Shown piece after piece: positions 24,235 to 32,506 of a stretch of 64,000 nucleotides of DNA. Below the pieces are notes generated by a model. That model was given only the letters and a program-made list of their open reading frames with translations, was not told where the DNA came from and ran no database searches. The position numbers were made by a program, and so were the translations under genes. The DNA comes from Palsa-504 sp963769715 (lineage in GTDB: Bacteria; Actinomycetota; Actinomycetes; Streptosporangiales; Streptosporangiaceae): NCBI GenBank assembly GCA_963769715.1, contig CAVYNE010000005.1:62001-126000 (forward strand), written 5' to 3'. Each line of letters starts with the position of its first letter. The first letter of the stretch is position 1.

Positions 24235-24693
24235 GTGGCCTCCCAGCCCGTTGTCAGCCAGCCGGTGCACCGGTCCGGCGCGCTGCTCGATCATCTCGCG
24301 CGCCGTATGCGCCTGCGTGCCGAGTCGGTGCTGGCGCCGCTCGGCCTGCGACCTCGCCACCTCGTCGCGCTCACGATGCTGCGGGGCCGCGACAGCATCA
24401 CTCAGCAGGCGCTCTCGAGCACGCTGGAGATGGACGGGACGAACATCGTCGGACTGCTCAACGAACTCGAGGCCGAGGATCTCATCGAGCGACGGCGCTC
24501 ACCCGAGGATCGCCGCCGCCACGTCGTCGCGCTCACCGAAGCCGGCGCGAAGCGACTCGCCGAGGCCGAGTGCGCACTCGCGGCGGTTGACAACGAGGTG
24601 CTCGGAGCGCTCGATGACAGCCAGCGCGAGGTGCTCTACACCCTGCTCCTGCGAGCAGCCAGAGGCAGCGACGTGAGCTGCCCCGTTGACTAG
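24235..24693 (+). CDS. MarR-family transcriptional regulator
   Basis: 152 residues, GTG start. The winged helix-turn-helix is clear: I-T-Q-Q-A-L-S-S-T-L-E-M-D-G-T-N-I-V-G-L-L-N-E-L-E, then the wing R-R-R-S-P-E-D-R-R-R-H-V-V-A-L-T. It is divergent from azoR with an inverted repeat between them, so it probably represses azoR and itself and responds to electrophiles or quinones. No cysteine near the N-terminus suggests simple thiol sensing; the effector is unknown. Confidence 0.88.
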   Translation: MASQPVVSQPVHRSGALLDHLARRMRLRAESVLAPLGLRPRHLVALTMLRGRDSITQQALSSTLEMDGTNIVGLLNELEAEDLIERRRSPEDRRRHVVALTEAGAKRLAEAECALAAVDNEVLGALDDSQREVLYTLLLRAARGSDVSCPVD

Positions 24694-24733
24694 CGCCTGT
24701 TCCTGACATCGGTCACAGCTACCCGGCGATTGC

Positions 24734-25480
24734 TTAACAGTCCGCGGCGATGCCGGTGAGGAGCCAGTTGAGCCCGGTCTCGAAAGCGAGCTCGTCGTAG
24801 TCGTTGTGGAGCAGGCCGGCGGCGCCGAGGGCGGCGAGGTTGGGGAAGTTGCCCGAGTCGGCGAGGCCCTGTAGGTATGCCTCGGCGGCGGCCTGCCAGC
24901 CGGGGTCGTTCGGGGTGTTGCCGTCGCTTTGATCCCGGGCGGGGCTGATGTGGGCGTAGCCCATGGCGTAGGTGTCCACCGCGCGCAGGATGGCTAGTCT
25001 TTTCGCCCGGTCGATGCCGAGCGAGGCGGTGGCCTGGAGCGACTGCTCGGCGTGGCGCATGAGGTTCGGCCCGATCAGGGCCTGCCGCCCGGCCGCGGTG
25101 ACCATCCACGGGTGGGCCAGGCACACGGCGCGCATGGCGTGGGCGATGGCGGCGAGCGCGTCGCGCCAGTCCTGGGGGATCTCGTCGAGCACTGCTCCGG
25201 CGGCAGCCTCGTCCACCATCAGGTCGATCAGCTCATCCTTGCGGACGAAGTAGTGGTAGAGGTCCATCGGCCGGGTCTGCAGCGCCGCGGCTACCCGGCG
25301 GATCGAGACGGCATCGAGTCCGTGGGTGTCGGCCAGGTCGGTCGCGGCCGCTACGATCGCCTCTCGGGTCGGGCGCTCGCGCTTTTCCTTCGGGGGCCGG
25401 GTCCAGATCAGCCCGGCGGGCGCCGGCCCGTGGGCGGGGTCTGACGTGCCGGGATCCTGGCCGGGTGAAGTGGGTGTCAT
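24734..25480 (-). CDS. TetR-family regulator (TetR_C tetracycline-repressor-like)
   Basis: 248 residues starting MTPTSPGQDPGTSDP; the frame continues upstream to 25792 but the operator sits there. After a Pro/Gly-rich ~30-residue leader, the HTH reads R-E-A-I-V-A-A-A-T-D-L-A-D-T-H-G-L-D-A-V-S-I-R-R-V-A-A-A-L-Q. Next comes the M-D-L-Y-H-Y-F-V-R-K-D-E-L-I-D-L-M core typical of repressors of the TetR_C type. Two palindromes upstream (25482-25520) and the matching sites at the MFS promoter indicate control of itself and the MFS pump. A copy of its first 18 codons survives at 27818. Confidence 0.87.
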   Translation of the reverse strand: MTPTSPGQDPGTSDPAHGPAPAGLIWTRPPKEKRERPTREAIVAAATDLADTHGLDAVSIRRVAAALQTRPMDLYHYFVRKDELIDLMVDEAAAGAVLDEIPQDWRDALAAIAHAMRAVCLAHPWMVTAAGRQALIGPNLMRHAEQSLQATASLGIDRAKRLAILRAVDTYAMGYAHISPARDQSDGNTPNDPGWQAAAEAYLQGLADSGNFPNLAALGAAGLLHNDYDELAFETGLNWLLTGIAADC

Positions 25481-25481
25481 G

Positions 25482-25560
25482 GTATCTATGATACACCGTC
25501 CAGTTGAGATACGATGTATCCAAATCAATGCGGCGTCTCTGAATCGAGACGGCGTATCAG
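25482..25560 (-). promoter_or_regulatory. TetR operator region, copy 1
   Basis: GTATCTATGATAC (25482-25494) and GATACGATGTATC (25508-25520) are short palindromes directly upstream of the TetR start. A further ~28-base segment (25532-25560) is nearly identical, in inverted orientation, to 27740-27767 upstream of the MFS gene. Confidence 0.7.
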
Positions 25561-25813
25561 ACGGTGATCGCGGCCAGCAGGTAGCCGCCCGACGCCCAGA
25601 TCCCAGGACTGGTCCGCGTGCCTGCTGAAGACCGCGAGCAGCGCGGCGTAACCAGCGAACGCCCGCGTACCACGCCGCGATCCGCCGCCGGTCCGGGCCG
25701 GGCTGAGGATCAAGCCCCGGCTCGCGCGCTTGCGGCGGGTTCACGCCGGCTCCGGGTGCCTGCTCCGAAGGGACCGGCGAGGCGACATCCACATCCTGCT
25801 GAGCATGACATCC
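25561..25813. other. Spacer with no recognised gene
   Basis: The minus-strand frame reading through here belongs to the artificially extended TetR frame. No family is recognised. Probably remnant DNA left by the duplication that created the two TetR promoter copies. Confidence 0.3.
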
Positions 25814-26285
25814 TCACGCACCTTCTGGCTCATGATCTGCTGGGTGCCGGGACTGTCCACGGCGGCTGCATCTAGCAGGAAGTGGCTGGCCGGGACGGGG
25901 GCGCCGGGTGCGGCGCAGGGTGAGGGCGACGGTGAACGGCCAGCTGGTCTGGATCGATGACGTCAGCCGCTCGGCCAGGCCCAGGACGCTGCCGTCGCGG
26001 GTTTCGATGAACAGCCAGCCGAGCAGGGCCACGAAGGCGGCGGTCACGGCGGCGGAGCCGTAGCAGGTCAGGATCAGCGGCCGCGGCGAGGTGCGCGGGG
26101 CGGCGAAGGCGGGCCATACGGCGGTCGTGACCGCGCCGAGCACGGTCCAGGCGAGGTGCCGCGGGGTCGCGCCGCTGGCGGGGTCGGGGGACGCGGCGAT
26201 CCCGATGCCGGCGAGGCCGGCGACGATCAGCAGGGCCCGGGCGGATGCCCGGACGCCGGTCAGGCCCGCGGCGGTGACGAGGTAG
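25814..26285 (-). pseudogene. DUF998-like membrane protein, 3' half
   Basis: The frame encodes G-I-A-A-S-P-D-P-A-S-G-A-T-P-R-H-L-A-W-T-V-L-G, several hydrophobic helices and W-L-F-I-E-T-R-D-G-S-V-L-G-L-A-E-R-L, resembling the second half of DUF998 proteins. The first half is missing: upstream the frame is swallowed by the MFS gene 3' end, which overlaps by about 25 bases. No start codon or ribosome site is obvious. Likely fused against the MFS gene by deletion. Confidence 0.55.
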
Positions 26286-27684
26286 CAGCCGCCACCACCG
26301 CGGCGGTGCGCTCGGGCGGCGCCGCCGAGTCGGCTGCCGGCGCGGCGCTGGCGCGCGGGATGAAGCAGGCGGCGATGCCCGCGGCCACGGCCGCGGCTGC
26401 GCCGATGGCGAAGGTCTTGGTGAACGCGCTGCCGGGGGGCAGTGGGTGTGCGGCCGTGACGCCGGCCGCGAGGAGGGTCGCGGCGATCTGGGAGCCGACG
26501 GAGGAGCCGAGAGACCGGATGAGGGCGTTGACGCCGGTGGCCTCGCCGGTCTCGGACCGGGGGACGGCGCCGACGATCAGGTTGGGCATGGCCGCGAAGG
26601 CGAGGCCGACGCCGGCGAACACCACGATCGTGTACCCGATGACGGCGCCCTCCGAGCCGTGGCCTGCTGCGAGCAGCCCGAGGCCTGCCGCGGAGATCAG
26701 CGCGCCCGCGATGAGCGGCACCCGGGCGCCGAAACGGATGCCGAGTTTCCCAGACAGTGGCCCGAAGGCGAGCATCATCAGGCTGCCGGGAACCAGCAGG
26801 AGGGCGGCACCGGTAGCGCCCAGGCCGAATCCGTAGCCGGAAATCTTGGGCGTCTCGGCGATCTGCGGGACCAGGACGAAGGCGCCGAACATCGCGAAGC
26901 CGACCAGCAGGGTGGCGATGTTGGTGGCCAGGACGGCCGGGCGGACGAACACCGACATGTTCACCAGCGGCGCCTTCACCCGCCGCTCGAACAGGCCGAA
27001 CAGCACCAGGACGACGAGGCCGCCGGCGATGAGGCCGAGCGTGCGGGCGCTGCCCCAGCCCCACTGGGGGGTTTTGGTCAGGGCGATCAGCGGCGCGGTG
27101 ATGCCCACGGCTAGCAGCACGGTGCCTGCGTAGTCGATCTTCCCTGGGGTGCGCTCGCCTGAGTCGGGCAGGGTACGGACCCCGATGATCGCCAGCGCGG
27201 CCATGATCGTCCCGGACCAGAAGATCCAGTGGTAGGTGGCGTGGTCGATCAGCAGGCCGCCCAGCAGGAGCCCGCCTCCGGCGCCAACGCCGATGAGGGC
27301 CGAGATCAGGCCCAGCGCCCCTGGCCTGCGCTTCTCCGGGAAGCTGTCGCTGATGATGCCGTAGCACAGCGGGAAGATGCCGCCGCCGACACCCTGGAGT
27401 ACGCGGCCCGCTACGACGATCCAGACGTTCGGGGCTACGGCTGCCACCGCTCCGCCTGCGCCGAAGAACATGAGGGCGACCGCGAGCATGCGCCGTTTGC
27501 CGAACATGTCGCCGAGCCGGCCCATCACCGGGGTGAGCACCGCGGCGGCCACCAGGTAGCCGGTGAGCACCCAGGTCACGGTCTCGGTGCTGGTATGCAG
27601 CGACTGGGCCATGCTCCGCATGGCCGGGATCACGGCGGTCTGCGCCAGGGCGAAGGCCAGGGCCGCGAGGCCCAGGATCGCCAT
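26260..27684 (-). CDS. MFS drug-efflux transporter (DHA-type), 5' end probably frameshifted
   Basis: 474 residues with about 14 hydrophobic helices. The G-Y-L-V-A-A-A-V-L-T-P-V-M-G-R-L-G-D-M-F-G-K-R-R motif A and G-V-G-G-G-I-F motif C of proton-driven multidrug exporters are present. The frame starts inside helix 1 with no ribosome site. An ATG at 27722, behind GGAG, would supply a proper N-terminus (M-S-T-E-A-K-S-S-P) but is one base out of phase across a C4G6 tract (27689-27698). Either a frameshift, tract-length variation or a sequence error is likely. Controlled by the TetR operator at 27779-27791. Confidence 0.85.
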   Translation of the reverse strand: MAILGLAALAFALAQTAVIPAMRSMAQSLHTSTETVTWVLTGYLVAAAVLTPVMGRLGDMFGKRRMLAVALMFFGAGGAVAAVAPNVWIVVAGRVLQGVGGGIFPLCYGIISDSFPEKRRPGALGLISALIGVGAGGGLLLGGLLIDHATYHWIFWSGTIMAALAIIGVRTLPDSGERTPGKIDYAGTVLLAVGITAPLIALTKTPQWGWGSARTLGLIAGGLVVLVLFGLFERRVKAPLVNMSVFVRPAVLATNIATLLVGFAMFGAFVLVPQIAETPKISGYGFGLGATGAALLLVPGSLMMLAFGPLSGKLGIRFGARVPLIAGALISAAGLGLLAAGHGSEGAVIGYTIVVFAGVGLAFAAMPNLIVGAVPRSETGEATGVNALIRSLGSSVGSQIAATLLAAGVTAAHPLPPGSAFTKTFAIGAAAAVAAGIAACFIPRASAAPAADSAAPPERTAAVVAAATSSPPRA

Positions 27685-27739
27685 GGCGCCCCGGGGGGCG
27701 AGCTTTTCGCTTCGGTGCTCATGAGTGCTCCGATCTGGG

Positions 27740-27813
27740 TGATACGCCGCCTCGATTCGGAGACGTCGTCTTAATTTGGATACACTGTATCACAATTAGA
27801 CAGTGTATCAAGA
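27740..27813. promoter_or_regulatory. TetR operator region, copy 2 (MFS promoter)
   Basis: GATACACTGTATC (27779-27791) is a palindrome of the same type as those upstream of the TetR gene. A second half GACAGTGTATC follows at about 27799. Bases 27740-27767 repeat, inverted, the 25532-25560 segment. Confidence 0.7.
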
Positions 27814-27817
27814 TCCC

Positions 27818-27955
27818 ATGGCACCCATCTCATCCGGCCAGGATTCCGGCACGTCAGACCCCGCCCAGGGATCATGGCGGGATGGTAGCGGCGGGACCGA
27901 CAGGGACCGGGTGATACAGCGGGTTATCACCCGGTCGGGCGGCTCCCTCTGCTGA
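27818..27955 (+). pseudogene. 5' fragment of a second TetR gene
   Basis: ATG at 27818 opens M-A-P-I-S-S-G-Q-D-S-G-T-S-D-P-A-Q-G, aligned with M-T-P-T-S-P-G-Q-D-P-G-T-S-D-P-A-H-G of the intact TetR. The 54 bases 27818-27871 are about 90% identical to the start of that gene. Homology ends abruptly and the frame stops at 27953, before any HTH. It is divergent from the MFS gene, the position expected of the pump's original regulator. Confidence 0.8.
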
Positions 27956-27974
27956 ACCGGCGTGCTTGGCCGGG

Positions 27975-28274
27975 ATGACCTGGGACCGGATCGGGAGTCA
28001 GGGGATCCGGCCCCGGTTGCCGGAGAGGCTCTGGTACACCATGACGACGTGCATCAGGCCACCGCCTCGAGCAACATGGACTGTCCTGGCCCGGATGGCC
28101 TGGCCTCGGCAGCAGGCCACCCGGGCCGCGCTCGGCGGTTACCCGGCCTGTGCCATCTCGGCGCTCGCTTCGTCCCGGGGCCTGGCCGGCGTGGCCTGGG
28201 CGCTGGCCAGCGGCCTGTCGCTCGCCGAGGCCGACGTGCTCGCCAGCCTCGCCCGCAGCCCGGATGGACATTAG
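27975..28274 (+). CDS. Hypothetical short protein (doubtful)
   Basis: 99-residue frame starting M-T-W-D-R-I and ending with an Ala/Leu-rich helix (A-L-A-S-G-L-S-L-A-E-A-D-V-L-A-S-L-A-R-S). No family recognised and no ribosome site. The block between the TetR fragment and the thioesterase otherwise holds no convincing gene. CCTGGGACCGGATC recurs about 310 bases further on, hinting that this is decayed duplicated DNA. Confidence 0.28.
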   Translation: MTWDRIGSQGIRPRLPERLWYTMTTCIRPPPRATWTVLARMAWPRQQATRAALGGYPACAISALASSRGLAGVAWALASGLSLAEADVLASLARSPDGH

Positions 28275-28371
28275 ACCATGCACGGGTGTCCTGGGACCGG
28301 ATCACTACCGGGCGCCGTCGCGGACTCTTCCGTCGCATACCCCGGCCAAGACGAACAGGACTACGACGCCT

Positions 28372-29298
28372 TCACGCGGGTGCGCCGCGGACCTGGGCGC
28401 CGACCGACAGGCGCAGCGCGGGACGGCCGTCGGGGCCGGCCACCTCGCCCTCGGATACGACGAAGCGCCGCCCGCGGTGCGTCACCCGCGCGGTGGCCGC
28501 GGCCAGGCGATCGGAGGCCGGGACGCCGCGGTAGAAATTGACCACCAGGTCCAGCGGGATCAGTTCCTCGCCCGGACTCGTCAGCGATCGCTGCGCGTCA
28601 CTGGCCACTTCGTGGGCCAGCAACCCGAGCACTCCCCCGTGCACCATCGCGAAGCTGTTCGCGGCGCTAGCCGGCGGGCGGAACGTCCAGGCCGACCGGC
28701 CGGAGTCCGCCCGCCTGCTTACCACTCCGAGGAGCCGGGCCGCCGGGGTCGGGACGGTGGCCGGGGTCGGGACGGTGGCCGGGGTCGGGACGGTGGCCGA
28801 CGCTGAGGCGGGCGACGCGGCCTGGCGGAACCCCCGGTGCGATGCCTTGATCACGCGCAGCGAGGCCACGCCGAGCAGTTGGTCCGCCTCGTCCACGATC
28901 TCGGCGCGGGCCAGCCCGCTGGTGTCGTCGACCGCGTCGGCCTCGGCCCGGCCCTCGATCCAGGTGTGGCTGGCCGGCAGCGGACGGATGAACTCGACCC
29001 GCAGCTGGGCCGTCAGCGCGGCGCCCCCGCCGGGCAGGGCGGCGGCGATTGCACAGCCGCAGCAGGCGTCGGCCAGCACGGCGAACGCACCGGGGAGCAG
29101 ACCGCCGTCCGGCGCCGCCAGGTGCGGTGACCGCGGCACGCGGACCACCGCGGACCCGGCCGTGGCCTCGCGGACCTCGACACCGAGGGTCTGGTATGCG
29201 GGAATGGGAATGCCGTCCCGGCCGAGCCCGCGGCGGAGGTCGGCCAGCACCACGTCGTCCCCGGCCGCCAAGGCGGCGTTCGTCAGCTGGCTGCCCAT
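28372..29298 (-). CDS. PaaI-type thioesterase with two hotdog domains
   Basis: 308 residues; the ATG at 29298 follows AGGAG (a GTG three bases earlier is weaker). Domain 1 (~30-155) and domain 2 (~195-300) each show hotdog features: D-G-G-L-L-P-G-A-F-A-V-L-A-D-A in the first and M-V-H-G-G-V-L-G-L-L-A-H-E-V in the second. The family hydrolyses aryl- or acyl-CoA thioesters. The linker contains three A-T-V-P-T-P units encoded by an 18-bp array. It is divergent from the crotonase at 29424 across an AT-rich promoter, suggesting a joint role in CoA-thioester turnover. Confidence 0.82.
   Translation of the reverse strand: MGSQLTNAALAAGDDVVLADLRRGLGRDGIPIPAYQTLGVEVREATAGSAVVRVPRSPHLAAPDGGLLPGAFAVLADACCGCAIAAALPGGGAALTAQLRVEFIRPLPASHTWIEGRAEADAVDDTSGLARAEIVDEADQLLGVASLRVIKASHRGFRQAASPASASATVPTPATVPTPATVPTPAARLLGVVSRRADSGRSAWTFRPPASAANSFAMVHGGVLGLLAHEVASDAQRSLTSPGEELIPLDLVVNFYRGVPASDRLAAATARVTHRGRRFVVSEGEVAGPDGRPALRLSVGAQVRGAPA
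28745..28798 (-). repeat. 18-bp coding tandem repeat (three units) in the thioesterase linker
   Basis: GGGGTCGGGACGGTGGCC is repeated three times, read on the minus strand as A-T-V-P-T-P units. In frame, lying between the two hotdog domains. Confidence 0.92.
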
Positions 29299-29355
29299 CA
29301 CACTCCTGGCTGCACTGTACTCAGGTGGAACTGGACTCAGCCGAAACTAGGCCCA

Positions 29356-29405
29356 GGTGGACTATAATAAGATAACTCAATCAGATAATATATAACAATA
29401 GAGCC
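29356..29405. promoter_or_regulatory. AT-rich divergent promoter (thioesterase / crotonase)
   Basis: Contains AAGATAACTCAATCAG and AGATAATATATAAC. The AGATAACT word is also present at 1895, upstream of the amidohydrolase. Confidence 0.45.
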
Positions 29406-29423
29406 CGACTGGGAGGTGGCCCG

Positions 29424-30284
29424 ATGGCAGACGATGAGGACCTGGTGCTCACCGAGGTCGACGCGGACGGCGTCGCGACGTTCACGCTGAACCGGCCGGA
29501 ACGCCGCAACGCGTGGACCGCGCCGATGGAGAACCGGTATTTCGACGTGCTGGCCGCGGCCGACACCGATCCGGCCGTGCGGGTCGGGGTCCTGACCGGC
29601 GCCGGGACATCGTTCTGCCCGGGCATGGACATGAGCAGGCTGGCGGAGGTGGCCGGACGGCCGGTGAACATATCAGCTCGCCGCCCGCAGTACGCCCCGC
29701 GACTGTTCCGCAAGCCGCTGATCGCCGCGATCAACGGCGCGTGCGCCGGGATCGGGCTCACCCAGGCGCTGATGTGCGACGTTCGGTTCGCGGCGCGGGG
29801 AGCCAGGTTCTCCACCGCTTTCGCCCGCCGCGGGCTCGGGGCCGAGTACGGCATGTCCTGGGTCCTGCCCCGCTACGTCGGCGTGGGCAACGCGCTTGAC
29901 CTGCTCCTGTCCAGCCGGGTTTTCGAAGCCGACGAGGCCAGGGAACTCGGGCTGGTGAACCGGGTACTCGAGCCCGGCGAGGTGCTGCCCGCGGCCCGGG
30001 AGTACGCCAGGGACCTGGCGCGTAACTGTTCACCGGCCGCCATGGCCGCCATCCGTCACCAGGTCCTCGCCGACCTCGACGCCTCGTTCGAGGACGCCTG
30101 CCGCCGCTCGTACGCGTTGATGGAAGTGCTGAACAGCGGCGCGGATTTCCGCGAAGGCGTGGACAGCTTCGTGCAGAAGCGCCCCCCGGCGTTCCGTCCG
30201 CTGCCCGATGACCTGGACCCCGAGAAGATCACCGGCGTGCTCACCCCAGGCGCAAGGATGACCGTCGCCGAACTCCGGCAGTGA
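29424..30284 (+). CDS. Enoyl-CoA hydratase/isomerase (crotonase) family, R-R-G-L type
   Basis: 286 residues behind GGGAGG. Oxyanion loops G-A-G-T-S-F-C-P-G-M-D and I-N-G-A-C-A-G-I-G are intact. Neither canonical hydratase glutamate is present; instead the F-A-R-R-G-L-G-A-E-Y-G-M-S-W-V-L-P-R signature supplies one acidic residue, as in a large actinobacterial subgroup. Its 3' end overlaps the methylase 3' end by 44 bases (tail to tail), so readthrough could interfere. Reaction not assignable beyond acyl-CoA chemistry. Confidence 0.87.
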   Translation: MADDEDLVLTEVDADGVATFTLNRPERRNAWTAPMENRYFDVLAAADTDPAVRVGVLTGAGTSFCPGMDMSRLAEVAGRPVNISARRPQYAPRLFRKPLIAAINGACAGIGLTQALMCDVRFAARGARFSTAFARRGLGAEYGMSWVLPRYVGVGNALDLLLSSRVFEADEARELGLVNRVLEPGEVLPAAREYARDLARNCSPAAMAAIRHQVLADLDASFEDACRRSYALMEVLNSGADFREGVDSFVQKRPPAFRPLPDDLDPEKITGVLTPGARMTVAELRQ

Positions 30285-31944
30285 TGAGGGCCGCCAGCCC
30301 GTAAAGTTCCTCGATGGCTGCTTCTAGCTCTCCTAGCGGAAGGTCGCGCCAGCCCGACAAGATATCTGGTCCCGGCATGGGCAGGGCGGCGAGCTCGTAG
30401 GCGGAGACGGCGACCGAACCGCTCAGGCAGCGGTATGTCCGATCGAGCGCCCGGGAGCGCAGCAACGCGGCCAGAAGCCGCGGGGACAGGAAGGTGCCTG
30501 AGTCACTACAGGTCAGCACGTTCACGTGATTCTCCACGACGACACGTTCACCCCAGGCAGCAAGGTCATCGGCGCTCAGGATCGCAGCCACGATGCGCCT
30601 GCGCTGCTCAACTGCAGTCGTCCGCTGCACCAGGACAGCAGGACGATCCAGGATGAAGGTCTGTGCGCGCTCCTCCGGCACTATGACATACCGCATGCCG
30701 TTACGCGTGTCGTCTTGGTGCAGACGGCCTCCGTCGAAATCGGCGGCCCAAATGACCTTAACCGAATTCTCGCCTGGCACCGCTGACAACCATGGTTTGA
30801 CCCTGTTCCACACCAGAGGGCCGGTGGACACTGACCACCCGTAATCGCCTAGGCGGTGCGGCATCTGTTCGGCTATCTCGATCAGGCGGCGGTCAGCCGG
30901 ATCGCGGGGCAGCATCCACGGCTGGTTGCCTCGACGGGGCATCCTGGCGGAACCGAGCTTCTGATGAATGACCGCGCCGTTCAGGAAAATGCGGTCACAG
31001 TGCGTGTCACCGGAACCAGCGCCCTTGCGAAAGGTTGCGACCACGGTCTCCTGAAGGACGCCGGTAGAGAACACTCCTGAGCGGTCGGTCACGTAGGTGA
31101 TTCGCTCCAGTGGCGCCGTCTGCGCCAGGTATTCACGCAGCCGCTGGAAGTACGATCCGCCGAGCCAGCCCGCGGGAACCAGTGCCGAAACCACACCGCC
31201 AGGCGCGACGAGAGCAGCCGAAGCCGCCAGGAACAAGCCGTAGCGGTTGGCGTGACCGTACACGACATGACGCCAGCGCTCGCGGTCGCCGTCCGTGAGC
31301 CGAACACGGCCGTAGGGTGGATTGAGGATGACCACCTCAGGGGCTAGCGGTGGGGAAATCGACAACCCGTCGCCCGTACGCAGCAGGCGGGGAAATGGCA
31401 CCCGCACGCTCCCCGGCACCCGGGCCCACAGCGGAAGCAGTTCTGCGGCAAGAAGCGCGTTGCCCAGCCACACGGCGGCCGAATCGGTGTCACACCCGCC
31501 GACCGCCGAGGTGGCCGCCGCCATCGCAAGCTCCGGTGCCATGTCCGCGTTTCGCGCAACCCACTCCCTTAGCGGCCTCAACAGGAGAGTCCCAGCACCG
31601 CAAGCGGGGTCCCAGACCAAGCCGCGCGGCATCCCGTTCAGTACGCCGCGGGCCTGCTCGTACATAACGCCAGCGAGGCGGTCGGGCGTGTAATGCCTAC
31701 CTTCGGCCGACCGTACGCGCTCATCGAGCGCGACAACGTAGGCGTTGGCCAGTTCCTCCGGGCCGCCATCCAGGAGATCCTCCCGCGGCGGCACGCCGTC
31801 GAGGGGGATCGGCGGGGCGCCGACGGCCAGTTCCATCGGCATGCTCACGCCTGCGGCAGCAGCGCGGTGCTCCCACCATTTCGGAACGATCGCCAGCACG
31901 GCTTGCGCGGCAAGCGACCATCCACTTCCATTCCTGTCGCTCAT
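30241..31944 (-). CDS. N6-adenine DNA methyltransferase (Eco57I/TaqI-like), orphan
   Basis: 567 residues from ATG at 31944 (an in-frame ATG at 32013 also lacks a ribosome site). G-R-H-Y-T-P-D-R-L-A, the SAM-binding D-P-A-C-G-A-G-T (about 112-119) and the catalytic N-P-P-Y (about 208-211) define a gamma-class m6A methylase. The C-terminal half resembles a target-recognition region. No restriction endonuclease or specificity subunit lies nearby, so it may be a solitary epigenetic methylase, a single-chain type IIG remnant, or a relic. It abuts the inverted-repeat cassette at 32036. Confidence 0.88.
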   Translation of the reverse strand: MSDRNGSGWSLAAQAVLAIVPKWWEHRAAAAGVSMPMELAVGAPPIPLDGVPPREDLLDGGPEELANAYVVALDERVRSAEGRHYTPDRLAGVMYEQARGVLNGMPRGLVWDPACGAGTLLLRPLREWVARNADMAPELAMAAATSAVGGCDTDSAAVWLGNALLAAELLPLWARVPGSVRVPFPRLLRTGDGLSISPPLAPEVVILNPPYGRVRLTDGDRERWRHVVYGHANRYGLFLAASAALVAPGGVVSALVPAGWLGGSYFQRLREYLAQTAPLERITYVTDRSGVFSTGVLQETVVATFRKGAGSGDTHCDRIFLNGAVIHQKLGSARMPRRGNQPWMLPRDPADRRLIEIAEQMPHRLGDYGWSVSTGPLVWNRVKPWLSAVPGENSVKVIWAADFDGGRLHQDDTRNGMRYVIVPEERAQTFILDRPAVLVQRTTAVEQRRRIVAAILSADDLAAWGERVVVENHVNVLTCSDSGTFLSPRLLAALLRSRALDRTYRCLSGSVAVSAYELAALPMPGPDILSGWRDLPLGELEAAIEELYGLAALITAGVRRRSSLRLG

Positions 31945-32035
31945 GACTGCCCGCGATGCCCTGTTCGCGCGCGCATTGCCCACGCTCGGTACTCTGCCAG
32001 GCAGGTATGTCATTCCGCATGCCGACTTGCCGACT

Positions 32036-32152
32036 GGGTGTGCGACAAAAATATAGGGAGGCTGGGATCGGGCCTGGCAGAACGTCGGTCGGGTTGTGCA
32101 GCACGCAACCAGATACGGAACCGGCCCTGCCGGGCCTGTACCGCCGGAGCCC
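32036..32152 (+). repeat. 117-bp inverted repeat, left arm
   Basis: About 96% identical to the reverse complement of 32507-32622, with one single-base length difference. It ends ten bases before the start of the hydrolase fragment and begins in the methylase leader. Confidence 0.95.
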
Positions 32153-32162
32153 AGGAGGCGCC

Positions 32163-32477
32163 ATGCGGGGAACCCGAGGCGAGCCTGGGTCGTTCGTCAG
32201 CGATCAGGCCAGGGATGCGTTCATGACCGCGTACGACCGGGCGTTCACCCTGTGGCCGCGGCCGTGGGAAGAGCTCGACGTCGAGACGGAGTTCGCGACC
32301 ACGCGCATTCACAGATACGGGCCAGAGGCCGGCGCGCCGGTCGTCCTGCTGAGCGGCGCGGGGTTCAACGCGTCGAACTGGTACGACAACGTGGCCGCGC
32401 TCGGCGCGGAGCACCCGGTCTTCCGCTGCAGGTCCGTTCCTCCGGAGAGCCGGCTTGCGGGCAGCGGCCAGCGATGA
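32163..32477 (+). pseudogene. Alpha/beta hydrolase, N-terminal fragment
   Basis: ATG behind AGGAGG opens about 90 residues with Y-D-R-A-F-T-L-W-P-R-P-W-E-E-L-D-V and A-P-V-V-L-L-S-G-A-G-F-N-A-S-N-W-Y-D-N-V-A-A-L, the start of an alpha/beta-hydrolase fold. Homology stops near 32430, before the nucleophile elbow (G-x-S-x-G), and the frame ends in unrelated sequence. It is enclosed by the two 117-bp arms. Confidence 0.8.
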
Positions 32478-32506
32478 CGGCCTCCGCGCTGGATTCGCAA
32501 CGTCCC

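Noticed and set aside
25480..25792. Extended TetR start giving a 352-residue protein
   Set aside because: The extension would be translated from the operator region, and its sequence lacks any regulator-like feature.
28275..28371. Short frame beginning V-S-W-D-R-I
   Set aside because: Resembles the start of the 27975 frame over a few residues only; no ribosome site and no stop before the thioesterase region.
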